Notes: generated from the sequence alone by a model not told the origin. A DNA stretch of 64,000 nucleotides from Collinsella sp. zg1085 (GCF_018889955.1 NZ_CP076545.1:992001-1056000); one strand, 5' to 3'. Numbered from the stretch's first letter, positions 46,428 through 55,183 are shown. Program-made: numbers and translations.

Positions 46428-47066
46428 CTACGAGCGGGTCATCTCAAAATAAAGCGACTTTCGTACAGGATAATGTGAGAATGAGAGGTGTGCGCAACCT
46501 TCGGAAATTGCCTTTCTCACCTCGATGCCAACCGGCCCTCCAAAAGGAGCGTCACCAATATAGCTAAAGGGGATATGAGTTGCATATTCTTTGCTCGGCG
46601 CAACTGCAAACATTCCGCTCGTTATCGATGGCTCAGCAAAACTAAATAACTTCTCATCAAAGCGATATTCAGCATTCATCGCTTTAGGAATAATTCTCCA
46701 CATAAAGCCATCAACGCCACCTATGTCAGTGCCGGTATTCTTAACGGTCATCGTGAGCACTACCACACTTTGTATATCACCATCATCACCTGTGTAGTGA
46801 CGGCTTTGGTCTTTACTATAGCTTGCAATATATTCGTTAGCTGACATAAGCTCTGCTTTATCAACCTTAAAGCTATAAGCACCTGACTTATCGGGCTCGT
46901 TGATGAGATTGGCGTTATTGAGTGCTATCCACTCCCCTAATTTATAGGTTTCAATCTTTGGCTGGGGAGCTGTTGAGGTGACATATACTGCACGTACAGC
47001 AATTAAAGCTATAAGGGCTATCATACATATAAGTGATACTAGAACTGGATGCTTTACCTTATGCAT
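46428..47066 (-). CDS. Single-span exported accessory protein of the ABC operon
   Basis: 212 residues from ATG at 47066, overlapping the ATPase stop by eight bases with no clear ribosome site, so translation is probably coupled. One N-terminal membrane segment (LVSLICMIALIALIAV) is followed by an outer beta-rich domain: KLGEWIALNN near 43, FKVDKAEL near 66, VVVLTMTVKNTGTD near 100. It resembles the product of 49408-50091 in layout and in the GE and AEL landmarks. Such domains (DUF4352-like) often accompany ABC exporters. Function is unknown; last gene of the operon. Confidence 0.65.
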   Translation of the reverse strand: MHKVKHPVLVSLICMIALIALIAVRAVYVTSTAPQPKIETYKLGEWIALNNANLINEPDKSGAYSFKVDKAELMSANEYIASYSKDQSRHYTGDDGDIQSVVVLTMTVKNTGTDIGGVDGFMWRIIPKAMNAEYRFDEKLFSFAEPSITSGMFAVAPSKEYATHIPFSYIGDAPFGGPVGIEVRKAISEGCAHLSFSHYPVRKSLYFEMTRS

Positions 47067-47703
47067 GTTGTGTCCAATCAATAACCTGACCATTTCTCAG
47101 ATGATATATTTGATGGGTAAAGGCTTGAAGAATCTCTGTATCGTGACACGACACAATAACCGTAGCACCCCATGCACAGGCTTCATGCAAAATATCTTCT
47201 AACAAAGCTATACCTGCTTCATCAAGAGCATTGGTAGGCTCATCTAAGATGAGTAAGTTAGGTCTTTCCATAATTGCTGCTGCAATACCTACACGCTGGC
47301 GCATACCTTGGGAGTATTTCTTAAAAGGTTTTCTCAAATCTGGGTCAAGGCCTACTTTTTTGAGAGCATCTCGCACTTCATCTTCGCCAATCAAGCCTTT
47401 AATGCGGGCAAGTTGGTAGAGATTCCAAAAAGCTGTTTTATCTCCAAGAAATGATGCCTGCTCAAGTAACACGCCCACATGAGGTGGAAACTCCATGTCG
47501 GTTCCAAGCAAAGTATCATCTATCCAGATTTCACCCTCATCAATATGGATAAGACCACAGATAGCACGCATAAGCATGGTTTTACCAGAACCATTGATGC
47601 CTTGTAGACCGGTAACCTGAGATGTGGGAGCCACAATTGAAACCTTATCAAGCACGGTATCCGGACCAAAGTGCTTGGTGACATATTTTACCTCTACTGC
47701 CAT
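47059..47703 (-). CDS. ABC transporter ATP-binding protein
   Basis: 214 residues. Walker A is GINGSGKTMLM near 35, the signature is YSQGMRQRVG near 130, Walker B is LLILDEPTNALDEAG near 152, and the H-loop is VSCHDTE. The YSQGM form is typical of ABC-2 exporters for peptides or antibiotics (BcrA/LanF-like). AAAGGA precedes ATG at 47703. It overlaps the upstream permease by ten bases and should power the two permeases encoded just before it. Confidence 0.93.
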   Translation of the reverse strand: MAVEVKYVTKHFGPDTVLDKVSIVAPTSQVTGLQGINGSGKTMLMRAICGLIHIDEGEIWIDDTLLGTDMEFPPHVGVLLEQASFLGDKTAFWNLYQLARIKGLIGEDEVRDALKKVGLDPDLRKPFKKYSQGMRQRVGIAAAIMERPNLLILDEPTNALDEAGIALLEDILHEACAWGATVIVSCHDTEILQAFTHQIYHLRNGQVIDWTQHA

Positions 47704-48551
47704 ATCCGGATTCCTTTCTGAAAAATATCAGCACGGTCAACTACCCAAAAGCCTACCAAAAAGGCAATAAAGCCTAGGCTTAGTGCTATGAGCAAACTGG
47801 GAATAAATGGTAAACCTGACCGAATAAAATCACCCCAGCGAAGCACCATGAATACATTAGCGCTTAGGAGAAAGTTGTTAAAATAAGCAGCCGCAAGCAG
47901 CTCTACTATTGTTGTCATATATGCAATAGATGACTCCCAAACCAGACCTATCAGCAACTGAATCTGCGAAAGGGCAAGAAGGGTAAGCCATACACCAAAA
48001 AGAAACGGCACGACGTTTATAGAAGTATGTATGTCACTACTTCTTGATATAGTCGCAACCGCGAATAATGCTTGGCTTATATCTGCTTGGATAGCCTGAC
48101 CATGGATAAGTGTCCAACCAAACACAACAATGCCTACCAGTGCAAAACTTACTGTGATTATAAGAGCATTAAGAACTGACTGTATCAACCAAAACAGCTG
48201 CCGCGAACCCAATAAATGAACGATGCGATGAAGATATTCATTCATTCCTGAAGAAACTATCAGCACTGGCCCATAAAACAAAACCATAAGAAAGAAGAGC
48301 CATTCCAATGGTGGAATAAACAGCAAGCCCTCGCGGAACTCAAACGGCTTAACACCCAAAAACACAAGTGCCAAGTTATCGCCCAAACTCAAGCCATTGG
48401 TTGGGACATCAGAAAAATAAGCAGATATATAGCGAATGCCAAGCAGCACTATCACTAACACAGCTTGAAGCATGAGCAGGGCTATAAGTCTATACCGAGC
48501 ACCTGAAAGCTCAATTGAAATGAGGCGCTTTATACGTGTATGAACACTCAT
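47694..48551 (-). CDS. ABC-2 type permease subunit (second)
   Basis: 285 residues from ATG at 48551, overlapping the previous permease stop as ATGA. There are about six membrane segments (for example LIALLMLQAVLVIVLLGI, LLFIPPLEWLFFLMVLFYGPVLIV and LLIALSLGFIAFLVGFWVV). There is no ATP-binding domain. With the other permease and the ATPase it probably forms an exporter. Substrate is unknown. Confidence 0.75.
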   Translation of the reverse strand: MSVHTRIKRLISIELSGARYRLIALLMLQAVLVIVLLGIRYISAYFSDVPTNGLSLGDNLALVFLGVKPFEFREGLLFIPPLEWLFFLMVLFYGPVLIVSSGMNEYLHRIVHLLGSRQLFWLIQSVLNALIITVSFALVGIVVFGWTLIHGQAIQADISQALFAVATISRSSDIHTSINVVPFLFGVWLTLLALSQIQLLIGLVWESSIAYMTTIVELLAAAYFNNFLLSANVFMVLRWGDFIRSGLPFIPSLLIALSLGFIAFLVGFWVVDRADIFQKGIRIWQ

Positions 48552-49411
48552 GAGATAAGCTCTCTGCGACGCATTATGACAAAACAAGCCATGGCTACAG
48601 CAAGTAGAATCAGCACCTGTAAGCCCATAAATAGAGGGTCTGTTTTTGTCCAGTAAAAGGTGCCTTGCATGTCATCAATAAAATTAAGACTTGGACCTTG
48701 AATCAGAAGCGTAGTGAATATCTGACCTGAAAAATATTTCCAACCTAATAAACCTACATAGGGCAGCGTTAAAAGCATGACTCGATTTTTTATAAAAACC
48801 GACAGCGAGAACACCGTAAGAGCCCAAACGCCCATTAAAGCACCATCTACTAGAGTCATAGCAGCAACATATAGTAAAGGAGCGCTATAAAACAATTGAC
48901 TTAAAAATGAGTCGTCAAATATACCCAGCACATTCCAATCCTCATAGATTGCAGGAATTGAAGGCATGAGCAGAACGAGTACTGCAAAATTAACCAATAA
49001 AGGAATAGCAGTACATGCAAACCCAGAACAAAAAGCTGTAATAGACCGTGAAAGTAAAACATACCTCTTTGAACTGCGTGAAAAAACCTGAATATCAAAA
49101 CCATTACTTCGCTCAGTGATGGCAGACCATGCATAGGGTATCAAAACAAGTAAAGGTACTACGTAGAAAAATATAGTTGGACTTAAACGTGCGTTACAGT
49201 TAGCAACCATCCAATTAGAATAGCTATACATATTTGACCAGTAGTCCATATGCGTAGCCAATAGACCGTATACATACTGGGTTGCTTCGATGGCTGAGCT
49301 AAGTGCAAGCAAAATCCCTATTGATAACGCAACAAACATCCACTTTGAGTTAAAACACTTTATCAACTCAAATCGCAAAACTGGCCACAATCTCGTTTTA
49401 GCGACGCTCAT
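48548..49411 (-). CDS. ABC-2 type permease subunit (first)
   Basis: 287 residues with six or seven membrane segments, including FFYVVPLLVLIPYAW near 82, FCSGFACTAIPLLVNFAVLVLL near 112 and VLILLAVAMACFVI at the end. A cytoplasmic N-terminus (LRFELIKCFNSK) and a large outer loop after the first segment follow the ABC-2 pattern. Its ATG overlaps the stop of the upstream accessory gene by four bases, so the five genes 46428-50091 are one translationally coupled operon. Confidence 0.75.
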   Translation of the reverse strand: MSVAKTRLWPVLRFELIKCFNSKWMFVALSIGILLALSSAIEATQYVYGLLATHMDYWSNMYSYSNWMVANCNARLSPTIFFYVVPLLVLIPYAWSAITERSNGFDIQVFSRSSKRYVLLSRSITAFCSGFACTAIPLLVNFAVLVLLMPSIPAIYEDWNVLGIFDDSFLSQLFYSAPLLYVAAMTLVDGALMGVWALTVFSLSVFIKNRVMLLTLPYVGLLGWKYFSGQIFTTLLIQGPSLNFIDDMQGTFYWTKTDPLFMGLQVLILLAVAMACFVIMRRRELIS

Positions 49412-50091
49412 GATAGCCCCAAGTCAAAGTGAAACTTATGACGTAAATCCCAGTCACCGTAATACATATAAATGTCTTTTGGGTCTGCATGCTTATCTAC
49501 AGGAATTGCAAGGGTAACGTCTTTTGTCTCACCCTTTTCAAGAGTAGTATAATAAAGCTCTTGATATACATCTCTTAACTCTGCGTCAAGTCCGTCAAAA
49601 TATGGAAGACCAGATGATTTTGTAAAACCAAAATTCATAAAAAACCATTTAAACCCATGCTCGTTTTCTTTGAGCTGCTCCGCATTAACGTTATGCAAGC
49701 GTCCATATACTACAACAACGTTATGTTCACGAGAATCGTAGTACCATTCCCTATCTGGGAGATAGCCTGAATTGAGTTTTTGAGATACAACATCAGGGTC
49801 GTTAACAAGCTCTGCACTCAATACCGTGAACTCGAGTGCCCCACTCCAACCATACCGCTCTCGATACATACCTGTTGAAGTGGCAGTTTTTTCTTCAATA
49901 TCGTTATCTAATACAGCAGTTTCACCAATCATGTACGTATGGTTTACCGCTTCTTGTTCTTGCTTAATGCGCTCTTTTTCGCGTAAATCATTTATGTGAT
50001 TAACGGCAAATACCCCGCCAAGAGACAAGGCAATTATAACCAATGCACCAATAAAACCTTTTTCTTTTCTACTGAGCATACTGCTACCCAT
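49408..50091 (-). CDS. Single-span exported accessory protein, first gene of the ABC operon
   Basis: About 227 residues from ATG at 50091; the start is uncertain because a second ATG at 50079 and upstream TTG codons are in frame and none has a strong ribosome site. One membrane segment (FIGALVIIALSLGGVFAV) is followed by a charged linker and an outer domain with MIGETAVLDND, FTVLSAELVND and VVVVYGRLHNV. It parallels the 46428-47066 protein in order and landmarks. It follows a short leader ORF and palindromes near the regulator gene. Confidence 0.65.
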   Translation of the reverse strand: MGSSMLSRKEKGFIGALVIIALSLGGVFAVNHINDLREKERIKQEQEAVNHTYMIGETAVLDNDIEEKTATSTGMYRERYGWSGALEFTVLSAELVNDPDVVSQKLNSGYLPDREWYYDSREHNVVVVYGRLHNVNAEQLKENEHGFKWFFMNFGFTKSSGLPYFDGLDAELRDVYQELYYTTLEKGETKDVTLAIPVDKHADPKDIYMYYGDWDLRHKFHFDLGLS

Positions 50092-50135
50092 CTCGAAAGA
50101 AAGACGCTCATGCGAGCGGCCTCTTCTAACCAAAC

Positions 50136-50180
50136 CTAACTCAAAGCAACCGACGTTATCAAATGCTTTTTGATGTTCAT
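50136..50180 (-). CDS. Possible 14-residue leader peptide before the ABC operon
   Basis: ATG at 50180 has GAGGAG six bases upstream, the best ribosome site in this stretch, and opens a frame of 14 codons (MNIKKHLITSVALS) ending at TAG. It lies 44 bases before the ATG of the exported accessory gene in another frame. The sequence resembles a signal-peptide start (KK then a hydrophobic run). It could be a translated leader that controls the operon or a relic of an older N-terminus. Confidence 0.4.
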   Translation of the reverse strand: MNIKKHLITSVALS

Positions 50181-50213
50181 AAGAATCTCCTCTCTATCGA
50201 ACATCAACTACGT

Positions 50214-50248
50214 TGCCAAATACTTTTGGCACTTCCCACTATGCCAAA
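50214..50248. promoter_or_regulatory. TGCCAAA inverted repeat plus extra half-site
   Basis: TGCCAAA (50214-50220) and TTTGGCA (50225-50231) form an inverted repeat with a four-base gap, and a third TGCCAAA follows at 50242-50248. It lies between the LuxR-type gene and the ABC operon and could be an operator or part of the promoter. Confidence 0.4.
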
Positions 50249-50265
50249 TGAATACGCTCAAGTCG

Positions 50266-50304
50266 CTAAACATACGGTATACCGTTTGTATATAAAATGT
50301 TTAG
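50266..50304. promoter_or_regulatory. Nested palindrome ACGGTATACCGT inside CTAAACAT/ATGTTTAG arms
   Basis: A perfect 12-bp palindrome ACGGTATACCGT occupies 50274-50285. It is bounded by the inverted arms CTAAACAT (50266-50273) and ATGTTTAG (50297-50304), the last overlapping the LuxR-type gene's stop codon. Its GGTATA core recurs upstream of the regulator at 52161-52185, which suggests a shared binding site. Confidence 0.45.
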
Positions 50305-52118
50305 ATACAATTTATCTGCTTATATAAGCTAAGAAGTTCTTCCAGCGAATGAACGCCCAACTCGCGATATGCTTTTGATTTATATTGTTTGATTGTATTA
50401 GGTGCATAATGAAGCTCTGTAGCAATCTCCTTAGCTGTTTGCCCCATAATGACACGTAAAAGTATTTGGGATTTTAATTCATCAAGCTTCTGACCTTGGC
50501 AATACTGTAAAAAACGACACTGTTGCTCTTTTGTAAACCCAAACTGCGTCTGTTGAACAAGTTCCTCGCTATCTAGCTTTCTCAGTGTATATACAAATAA
50601 AATACCAGCAAACGTACTGAGTGTATAAATAGCAGCTATGATGAGATACTGAGTCATCTGGATAACACTATGAACCGGATACGGAATCATTGATTGAAGC
50701 TCTGGCACATCGGATAACAATGCACCAAATAGTACATATATCATCAAGGTACATACTAAGAAGAACATACAAACATTTTGTGAAGGTAGGGTCCAGTTTT
50801 TATACGTTCTTATAAGCAATATACTTGCACACCAAATACAAACAACTGAACCAAATTGTACCGAAATGATTTGAGCCAATATAACAACAAGGAATACACC
50901 AAGGGCTATGTCTAACAGGAAAGTTTTATGTGATACACGTTTATATCCATATCGTACTATCCCTAAAAAACTTACAAAAATCCAGGGCACAAAGGCATAT
51001 GAAACCTGTGAACCTGAATATAAAGTTCCAAATGCCATTAATCCATGAAACAGCCCCATGCAGCAACACAATATATACGTCCATGCCCGCTTATCCGATG
51101 CTGCCACACGCTCGATAAGTTGGCGAACTTCATGAGGCTTGCTTTGCCAATGTTCTAAACGATTAAAACCTATCAGTCTCGGATATACGCAACTAAAAAC
51201 TAAAGAAACCACGCGTAAAAATGAGAGTCCCCATATAACTGAAGCAAAGTCCTTACTAATTACCGCAAGACCCACTAACCCTGCAACAGCGATAAGCACC
51301 GCAATAAACGACAGCTCACCGTGATTAGCAACAGATATATCACTAAACTGCACCTGATTGAATATAAGCAATACTTGAAATGAAAGTATAAAGCCAACAA
51401 TAAAGTTGAAGAGTATATTTGCATGAAACAAGTATTCCATATAAAAAAGCTTTACTGTAGCTACAAGAGTAATCGTCGATAGAATATGAATGAGACAATC
51501 AACACGATGCATATACCTAGATATTTTAGATTTTGATAGTCTATGTGCAAGCATGTTATAGCCAAATGCAAGCAACATCCCCGCTATTAAGCCGAGCATC
51601 AGAAATAATGGTTGCTGATAAGAAAATCTTATCTCTAAAAGTGATATAGGAATAAGTGTAAGGCTACTAATCCAATACAAACAATTAAGCACATACGCAA
51701 AGACTGATGGTTCACTCTCAGCTATAGCTTCGCTCTGAGCTGAGCGAGTGCCTTGATTATGTGCTGAGGGGATATGCTGTATGGGAGTATCTGGTGCAGA
51801 GTGGATGTGTGGTGTAAAGCCTTCACTATGAGCAAGTTGTTCTACCAAGCTTGTATGTTCAAGAAGGATTGCTTTGAGGGCAGCGCGGCGCTTCACTTCA
51901 AATTTTTGGTAGATGCTCGATAAGTGCACGCGTACACTTGACTCAGATACGCTCAGTATCTGAGCTATCTCTTTTGCATCTTCAACCCATACCAATAGAT
52001 TACAAATCTCACGTTCTCGTTTTGTCAGCTTTTTCCATATTGTTTGAAAGCGCTGCGCATCTATATGTAGGACTGCTGTGCTATCACTAGCTTGAAAATT
52101 GTTGCTCATACGTGTCAA
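50301..52118 (-). CDS. Membrane-embedded LuxR-family regulator with two helix-turn-helix domains
   Basis: 605 residues. Residues 27-90 are a full LuxR/GerE HTH (LTKREREICNLL, EIAQILSVSESSVRVHLSSI, FEVKRRA). About 12 hydrophobic segments span 145-515. Residues 530-600 form a second LuxR HTH (GQTAKEIATELHYAPNTIKQ then RELGVHSLEEL). Coriobacteria are rich in 12-span proteins with one C-terminal LuxR HTH; an extra N-terminal one is unusual. The start is probably TTG at 52118 (GGAG ten bases upstream) or ATG at 52109. It is co-oriented with the ABC operon 210 bases downstream and likely senses a ligand in or near the membrane and controls it (inference). Confidence 0.85.
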   Translation of the reverse strand: MTRMSNNFQASDSTAVLHIDAQRFQTIWKKLTKREREICNLLVWVEDAKEIAQILSVSESSVRVHLSSIYQKFEVKRRAALKAILLEHTSLVEQLAHSEGFTPHIHSAPDTPIQHIPSAHNQGTRSAQSEAIAESEPSVFAYVLNCLYWISSLTLIPISLLEIRFSYQQPLFLMLGLIAGMLLAFGYNMLAHRLSKSKISRYMHRVDCLIHILSTITLVATVKLFYMEYLFHANILFNFIVGFILSFQVLLIFNQVQFSDISVANHGELSFIAVLIAVAGLVGLAVISKDFASVIWGLSFLRVVSLVFSCVYPRLIGFNRLEHWQSKPHEVRQLIERVAASDKRAWTYILCCCMGLFHGLMAFGTLYSGSQVSYAFVPWIFVSFLGIVRYGYKRVSHKTFLLDIALGVFLVVILAQIISVQFGSVVCIWCASILLIRTYKNWTLPSQNVCMFFLVCTLMIYVLFGALLSDVPELQSMIPYPVHSVIQMTQYLIIAAIYTLSTFAGILFVYTLRKLDSEELVQQTQFGFTKEQQCRFLQYCQGQKLDELKSQILLRVIMGQTAKEIATELHYAPNTIKQYKSKAYRELGVHSLEELLSLYKQINCI

Positions 52119-52160
52119 TGCACATATCTCCCGCGCGTACTTACTGTTCTATAGATACGT

Positions 52161-52185
52161 GGTATAGCTTTATACCCGCTATACC
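52161..52185. promoter_or_regulatory. Cluster of GGTATA inverted half-sites upstream of the LuxR-type gene
   Basis: GGTATAGC (52161-52168) pairs with GCTATACC (52178-52185), and a TATACC at 52171-52176 forms a second, tighter inverted pair with GGTATA. The cluster lies 43 bases before the probable start and is AT-rich enough to include a -10 box. It may be an autoregulatory operator. Confidence 0.45.
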
Positions 52186-52225
52186 TTATACATACTATAG
52201 GCGTAAAAGACATGAAACACTAACG

Positions 52226-53068
52226 CTATTCATCACGCTCGCGCATATAAATCTGTTGTAGACCATATTCGCCTTCGGGGTCATAAAACTCATATACGCC
52301 AAGTGACCCTAAAAACGGACGAAGTCGCTTAAAGCCATAATTGCGCACATCAAAGTCTGACAAACGACGAGAGAGCTGATCGCCTAGCTGCCCCAGCGTA
52401 ATCCAACCATCCTCATCACCATAGGCATCAATAATTGCTGAGATTGCAGAGCGAACTGCCTTGAGATGTCTGCGCCTATCTGCACGCGTCATCTCACCAA
52501 AGGCTGCCTGAGCGCTTCCCGAATCATCATCAGCCCCACTATCCGCAGCATCTCCCCCATCACGTGTACCTGTCTGTTTTTGCTGCTTTTCAGCTGCTTC
52601 TTCGGCTGCCTTTGCTTTTTCTGCCTCGCTAAATAGCAAGTCAAGGTACTTAAACTGATTACAGGCAGAAATAAAGGGCTTGGGCGTTTTTTGCTCGCCC
52701 ATGCCAACAACTTGCATACCGCTCTCACGCAAACGAGCAACCAGCCGCGTAAAATCAGAATCAGACGATACAATAGCGAAGCCGTCAACGTTGCCTGAGT
52801 AGAGTATATCCATGGCGTCAATAATCATGGCTGAATCGGTTGCATTCTTTCCATAGGTATAGCTGTACTGCTGAATGGGGGTAATTGAATGGTTAAGAAG
52901 GCAGGTTTTCCAGCTGGTCATGCGTGTGCTAGTCCAGTCACCATAAATGCGCTTGTACGTGGCAATGCCCACATTGTTAACCTCGTCAAGAATAATGCTG
53001 ACATACTTTTCTGAAATGTTATCGGCATCGATAAGAATAGCGTAGCGCGGCTCGGTTTCTGAATACAT
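52226..53068 (-). CDS. NYN domain protein with C-terminal LOTUS/OST-HTH domain
   Basis: 280 residues from ATG at 53068 (AAAGG nine bases upstream). Residues 10-155 are a LabA-like NYN/PIN nuclease fold with the acidic residues in ILIDADNIS, DSAMIIDAMDIL and AIVSSDSDFTRL. A Lys/Ala/Gln linker and an acidic Gly/Asp stretch follow, then a LOTUS-type winged helix (about 205-280; DGWITLGQLGDQL, then FKRLRPFLGSLGVYEF). This layout is expected to bind and possibly cleave RNA. It lies directly upstream of the LuxR-type regulator in the same direction. Confidence 0.85.
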   Translation of the reverse strand: MYSETEPRYAILIDADNISEKYVSIILDEVNNVGIATYKRIYGDWTSTRMTSWKTCLLNHSITPIQQYSYTYGKNATDSAMIIDAMDILYSGNVDGFAIVSSDSDFTRLVARLRESGMQVVGMGEQKTPKPFISACNQFKYLDLLFSEAEKAKAAEEAAEKQQKQTGTRDGGDAADSGADDDSGSAQAAFGEMTRADRRRHLKAVRSAISAIIDAYGDEDGWITLGQLGDQLSRRLSDFDVRNYGFKRLRPFLGSLGVYEFYDPEGEYGLQQIYMRERDE

Positions 53069-53211
53069 AGCATGCAGCCTTTCGTGCGTGCAATAAATGA
53101 GACTTCCATAATAGCGTGATATAAATCGTGCATACGCCCTCAACACCAAAGCAAATCAAGTAAATAATCTATACATGACGAGTGTGCTGCAATCGTATAC
53201 AACAAATAGCA

Positions 53212-53262
53212 ATCGACCTTGCGCAATACCCAACTCACTTATAAGGCATGCACAAGGTCGAT
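53212..53262. repeat. 10-bp inverted repeat downstream of ftsH
   Basis: ATCGACCTTG (53212-53221) and CAAGGTCGAT (53253-53262) are perfect inverted arms with a 31-base loop; two more inner pairs extend them after one mismatch. On the minus strand the hairpin follows the ftsH stop by about 30 bases, and the next bases are only mildly T-rich, so it may act as the ftsH terminator. Confidence 0.45.
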
Positions 53263-53293
53263 GTAGATGTAACTATCAAACAAACCAGAGGGT

Positions 53294-55183
53294 TTAATCC
53301 TGCTTCATAAGAGGGTTTTCTCGCTTGAGTAGGGTCATAAACTCCTCGCCGGTAATCGTCTCTTTCTTATACAAATAATGAGCCAGCTCATGAAGCTTAA
53401 ACTTATTCTCGCGCAAAACCTGTAGTGCGCGTGCGTGAGCAGCGGCTATCATCTGCTTAACATCAGCATCCACGCGCTCAGCAGTGCCCGGAGCACAGGT
53501 CAGTGAAGTATCTTGATTAAGATAGGCATTTTGAACGGTTCCAAGCGCCATCATGCCAAACTCATCAGACATGCCAAAACGCGTAACCATATTGCGCGCT
53601 AATCGCGTAGCCTGCTCAATATCATTTGCAGCACCAGTTGTCATTTCGTTAAAGATGAGCTCCTCAGCAGCGCGACCACCACAATACACCGCTAACTTGT
53701 CGAGGGCTTCTTGGCGCGTAGTCAAAAACTTCTCATCCTGCTCAACTTGCATGGTATAGCCCAGCGCACCGTTGGTACGCGGCACAATCGTAATCTTAGT
53801 AACAGGAGCACTATGTGTTTGTGAAGCCGCAACTAAGGCATGACCAATCTCGTGATACGCCACAACCCGCTTTTCATGGTCTGACAACACGGTAGACTTG
53901 CGCTGCTGACCAGCAATAACAACCTCTACCGACTCTTCAAAATCCTCCTGCGTGGCACGCGTGCGCCCCATACGAACAGCACGAAGTGCGCCCTCATTTA
54001 TAATGTTCGCTAAGTCTGCACCCGAAGCGCCTGGTGTTGAACGAGCAATCACCGTTAAGTCAAGGGGTGGCTGCGTTTTAACCTCTTTAGCATGTAGCTC
54101 AAGAATTGCCTGACGACCTCGCATATCAGGCAGCTCAACCGGAATACGACGGTCAAAGCGGCCAGGGCGCGTAAGCGCTGGGTCTAACGAATCAGGACGA
54201 TTGGTAGCAGCAAGCACCACAATACCTTTATGGTTATCAAAACCATCCATCTCAGTTAGTAGCTGGTTAAGCGTCTGTTCGCGCTCATCATTACCCGAGA
54301 AGCCGCCGCCGTCACGCCGCTTACCAATGGTATCAACCTCATCAATAAAAACGATACAGGGCGCTTTCTCATTTGCCTGCTTAAACAAATCACGCACCTT
54401 TGCAGCACCGCGTCCTACAAACATCTCAACAAACTCAGAGCCTGAGATGCTAAAAAACGGAACTCCTGCCTCACCAGCAACTGCCTTAGCCATCAGGGTT
54501 TTACCGGTACCCGGAGGGCCCACCAAAAGCGCTCCACGTGGCAACTTGGCACCAATTGCCTCATAGCGCTTAGGATTCTCAAGAAAATCAACTACTTCTT
54601 TGAGCGATTCTTTTGCCTCTTCTTGACCGGCAACATCCTTAAAGGTCACGCCTACATCTTTGCTCGCAACAATACGCGCACCCGATTTGCCGAGCCCGCC
54701 GCCCATATTAAAGCCGCCGCCAAAGTTCATGGAAGGACCATCGTCTCCCATTGCTTTTTTCATACGACGGTTAAGCCACCAGCCAATACCCATAAAAAGA
54801 AGAATTGGACCAAATATGGTTAGAAGGTAATAGAGCCACATATTTGATGACTCATTAGGAATATCAACACTTGTATTAGCACCACTCTCACGAATGAGCT
54901 TCCAAATCTCGGTATCATTGATAGGAACCGAGGTGGTATATACCGTATCTTTATTACCTTTAAGAAGATACTTTGCTTCCGATTGACTGTCGTAGGTGTA
55001 CTTTAGCGAGTCAACGCGCTTATCTTGAAGAGCCGTTGTAAAATCGCTATAGCTCACCTTTTCAACTTGAGTACCTGTCTTTAATTGTGGAAACACAAAG
55101 GTATTCAATACAACATATACGGCAAACGCAGCAAGCACATACAAAACCATGTTACGTCGGCGCTTGTTTTCATCCATTCCCAT
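53294..55183 (-). CDS. ftsH: ATP-dependent zinc metalloprotease FtsH
   Basis: 629 residues from ATG at 55183 with GTGGAG nine bases upstream. Two N-terminal membrane spans flank an outer domain (about 30-110). The AAA+ module has GPPGTGKTLMAKAVAG near 212, DEVDTIGKRR, the arginine fingers in RPGRFDRRI, and the protease site HEIGH near 440 with the third Asp ligand farther on. It degrades membrane and regulatory proteins. It follows the four-copy array, 130 bases beyond its last member. Confidence 0.97.
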   Translation of the reverse strand: MGMDENKRRRNMVLYVLAAFAVYVVLNTFVFPQLKTGTQVEKVSYSDFTTALQDKRVDSLKYTYDSQSEAKYLLKGNKDTVYTTSVPINDTEIWKLIRESGANTSVDIPNESSNMWLYYLLTIFGPILLFMGIGWWLNRRMKKAMGDDGPSMNFGGGFNMGGGLGKSGARIVASKDVGVTFKDVAGQEEAKESLKEVVDFLENPKRYEAIGAKLPRGALLVGPPGTGKTLMAKAVAGEAGVPFFSISGSEFVEMFVGRGAAKVRDLFKQANEKAPCIVFIDEVDTIGKRRDGGGFSGNDEREQTLNQLLTEMDGFDNHKGIVVLAATNRPDSLDPALTRPGRFDRRIPVELPDMRGRQAILELHAKEVKTQPPLDLTVIARSTPGASGADLANIINEGALRAVRMGRTRATQEDFEESVEVVIAGQQRKSTVLSDHEKRVVAYHEIGHALVAASQTHSAPVTKITIVPRTNGALGYTMQVEQDEKFLTTRQEALDKLAVYCGGRAAEELIFNEMTTGAANDIEQATRLARNMVTRFGMSDEFGMMALGTVQNAYLNQDTSLTCAPGTAERVDADVKQMIAAAHARALQVLRENKFKLHELAHYLYKKETITGEEFMTLLKRENPLMKQD

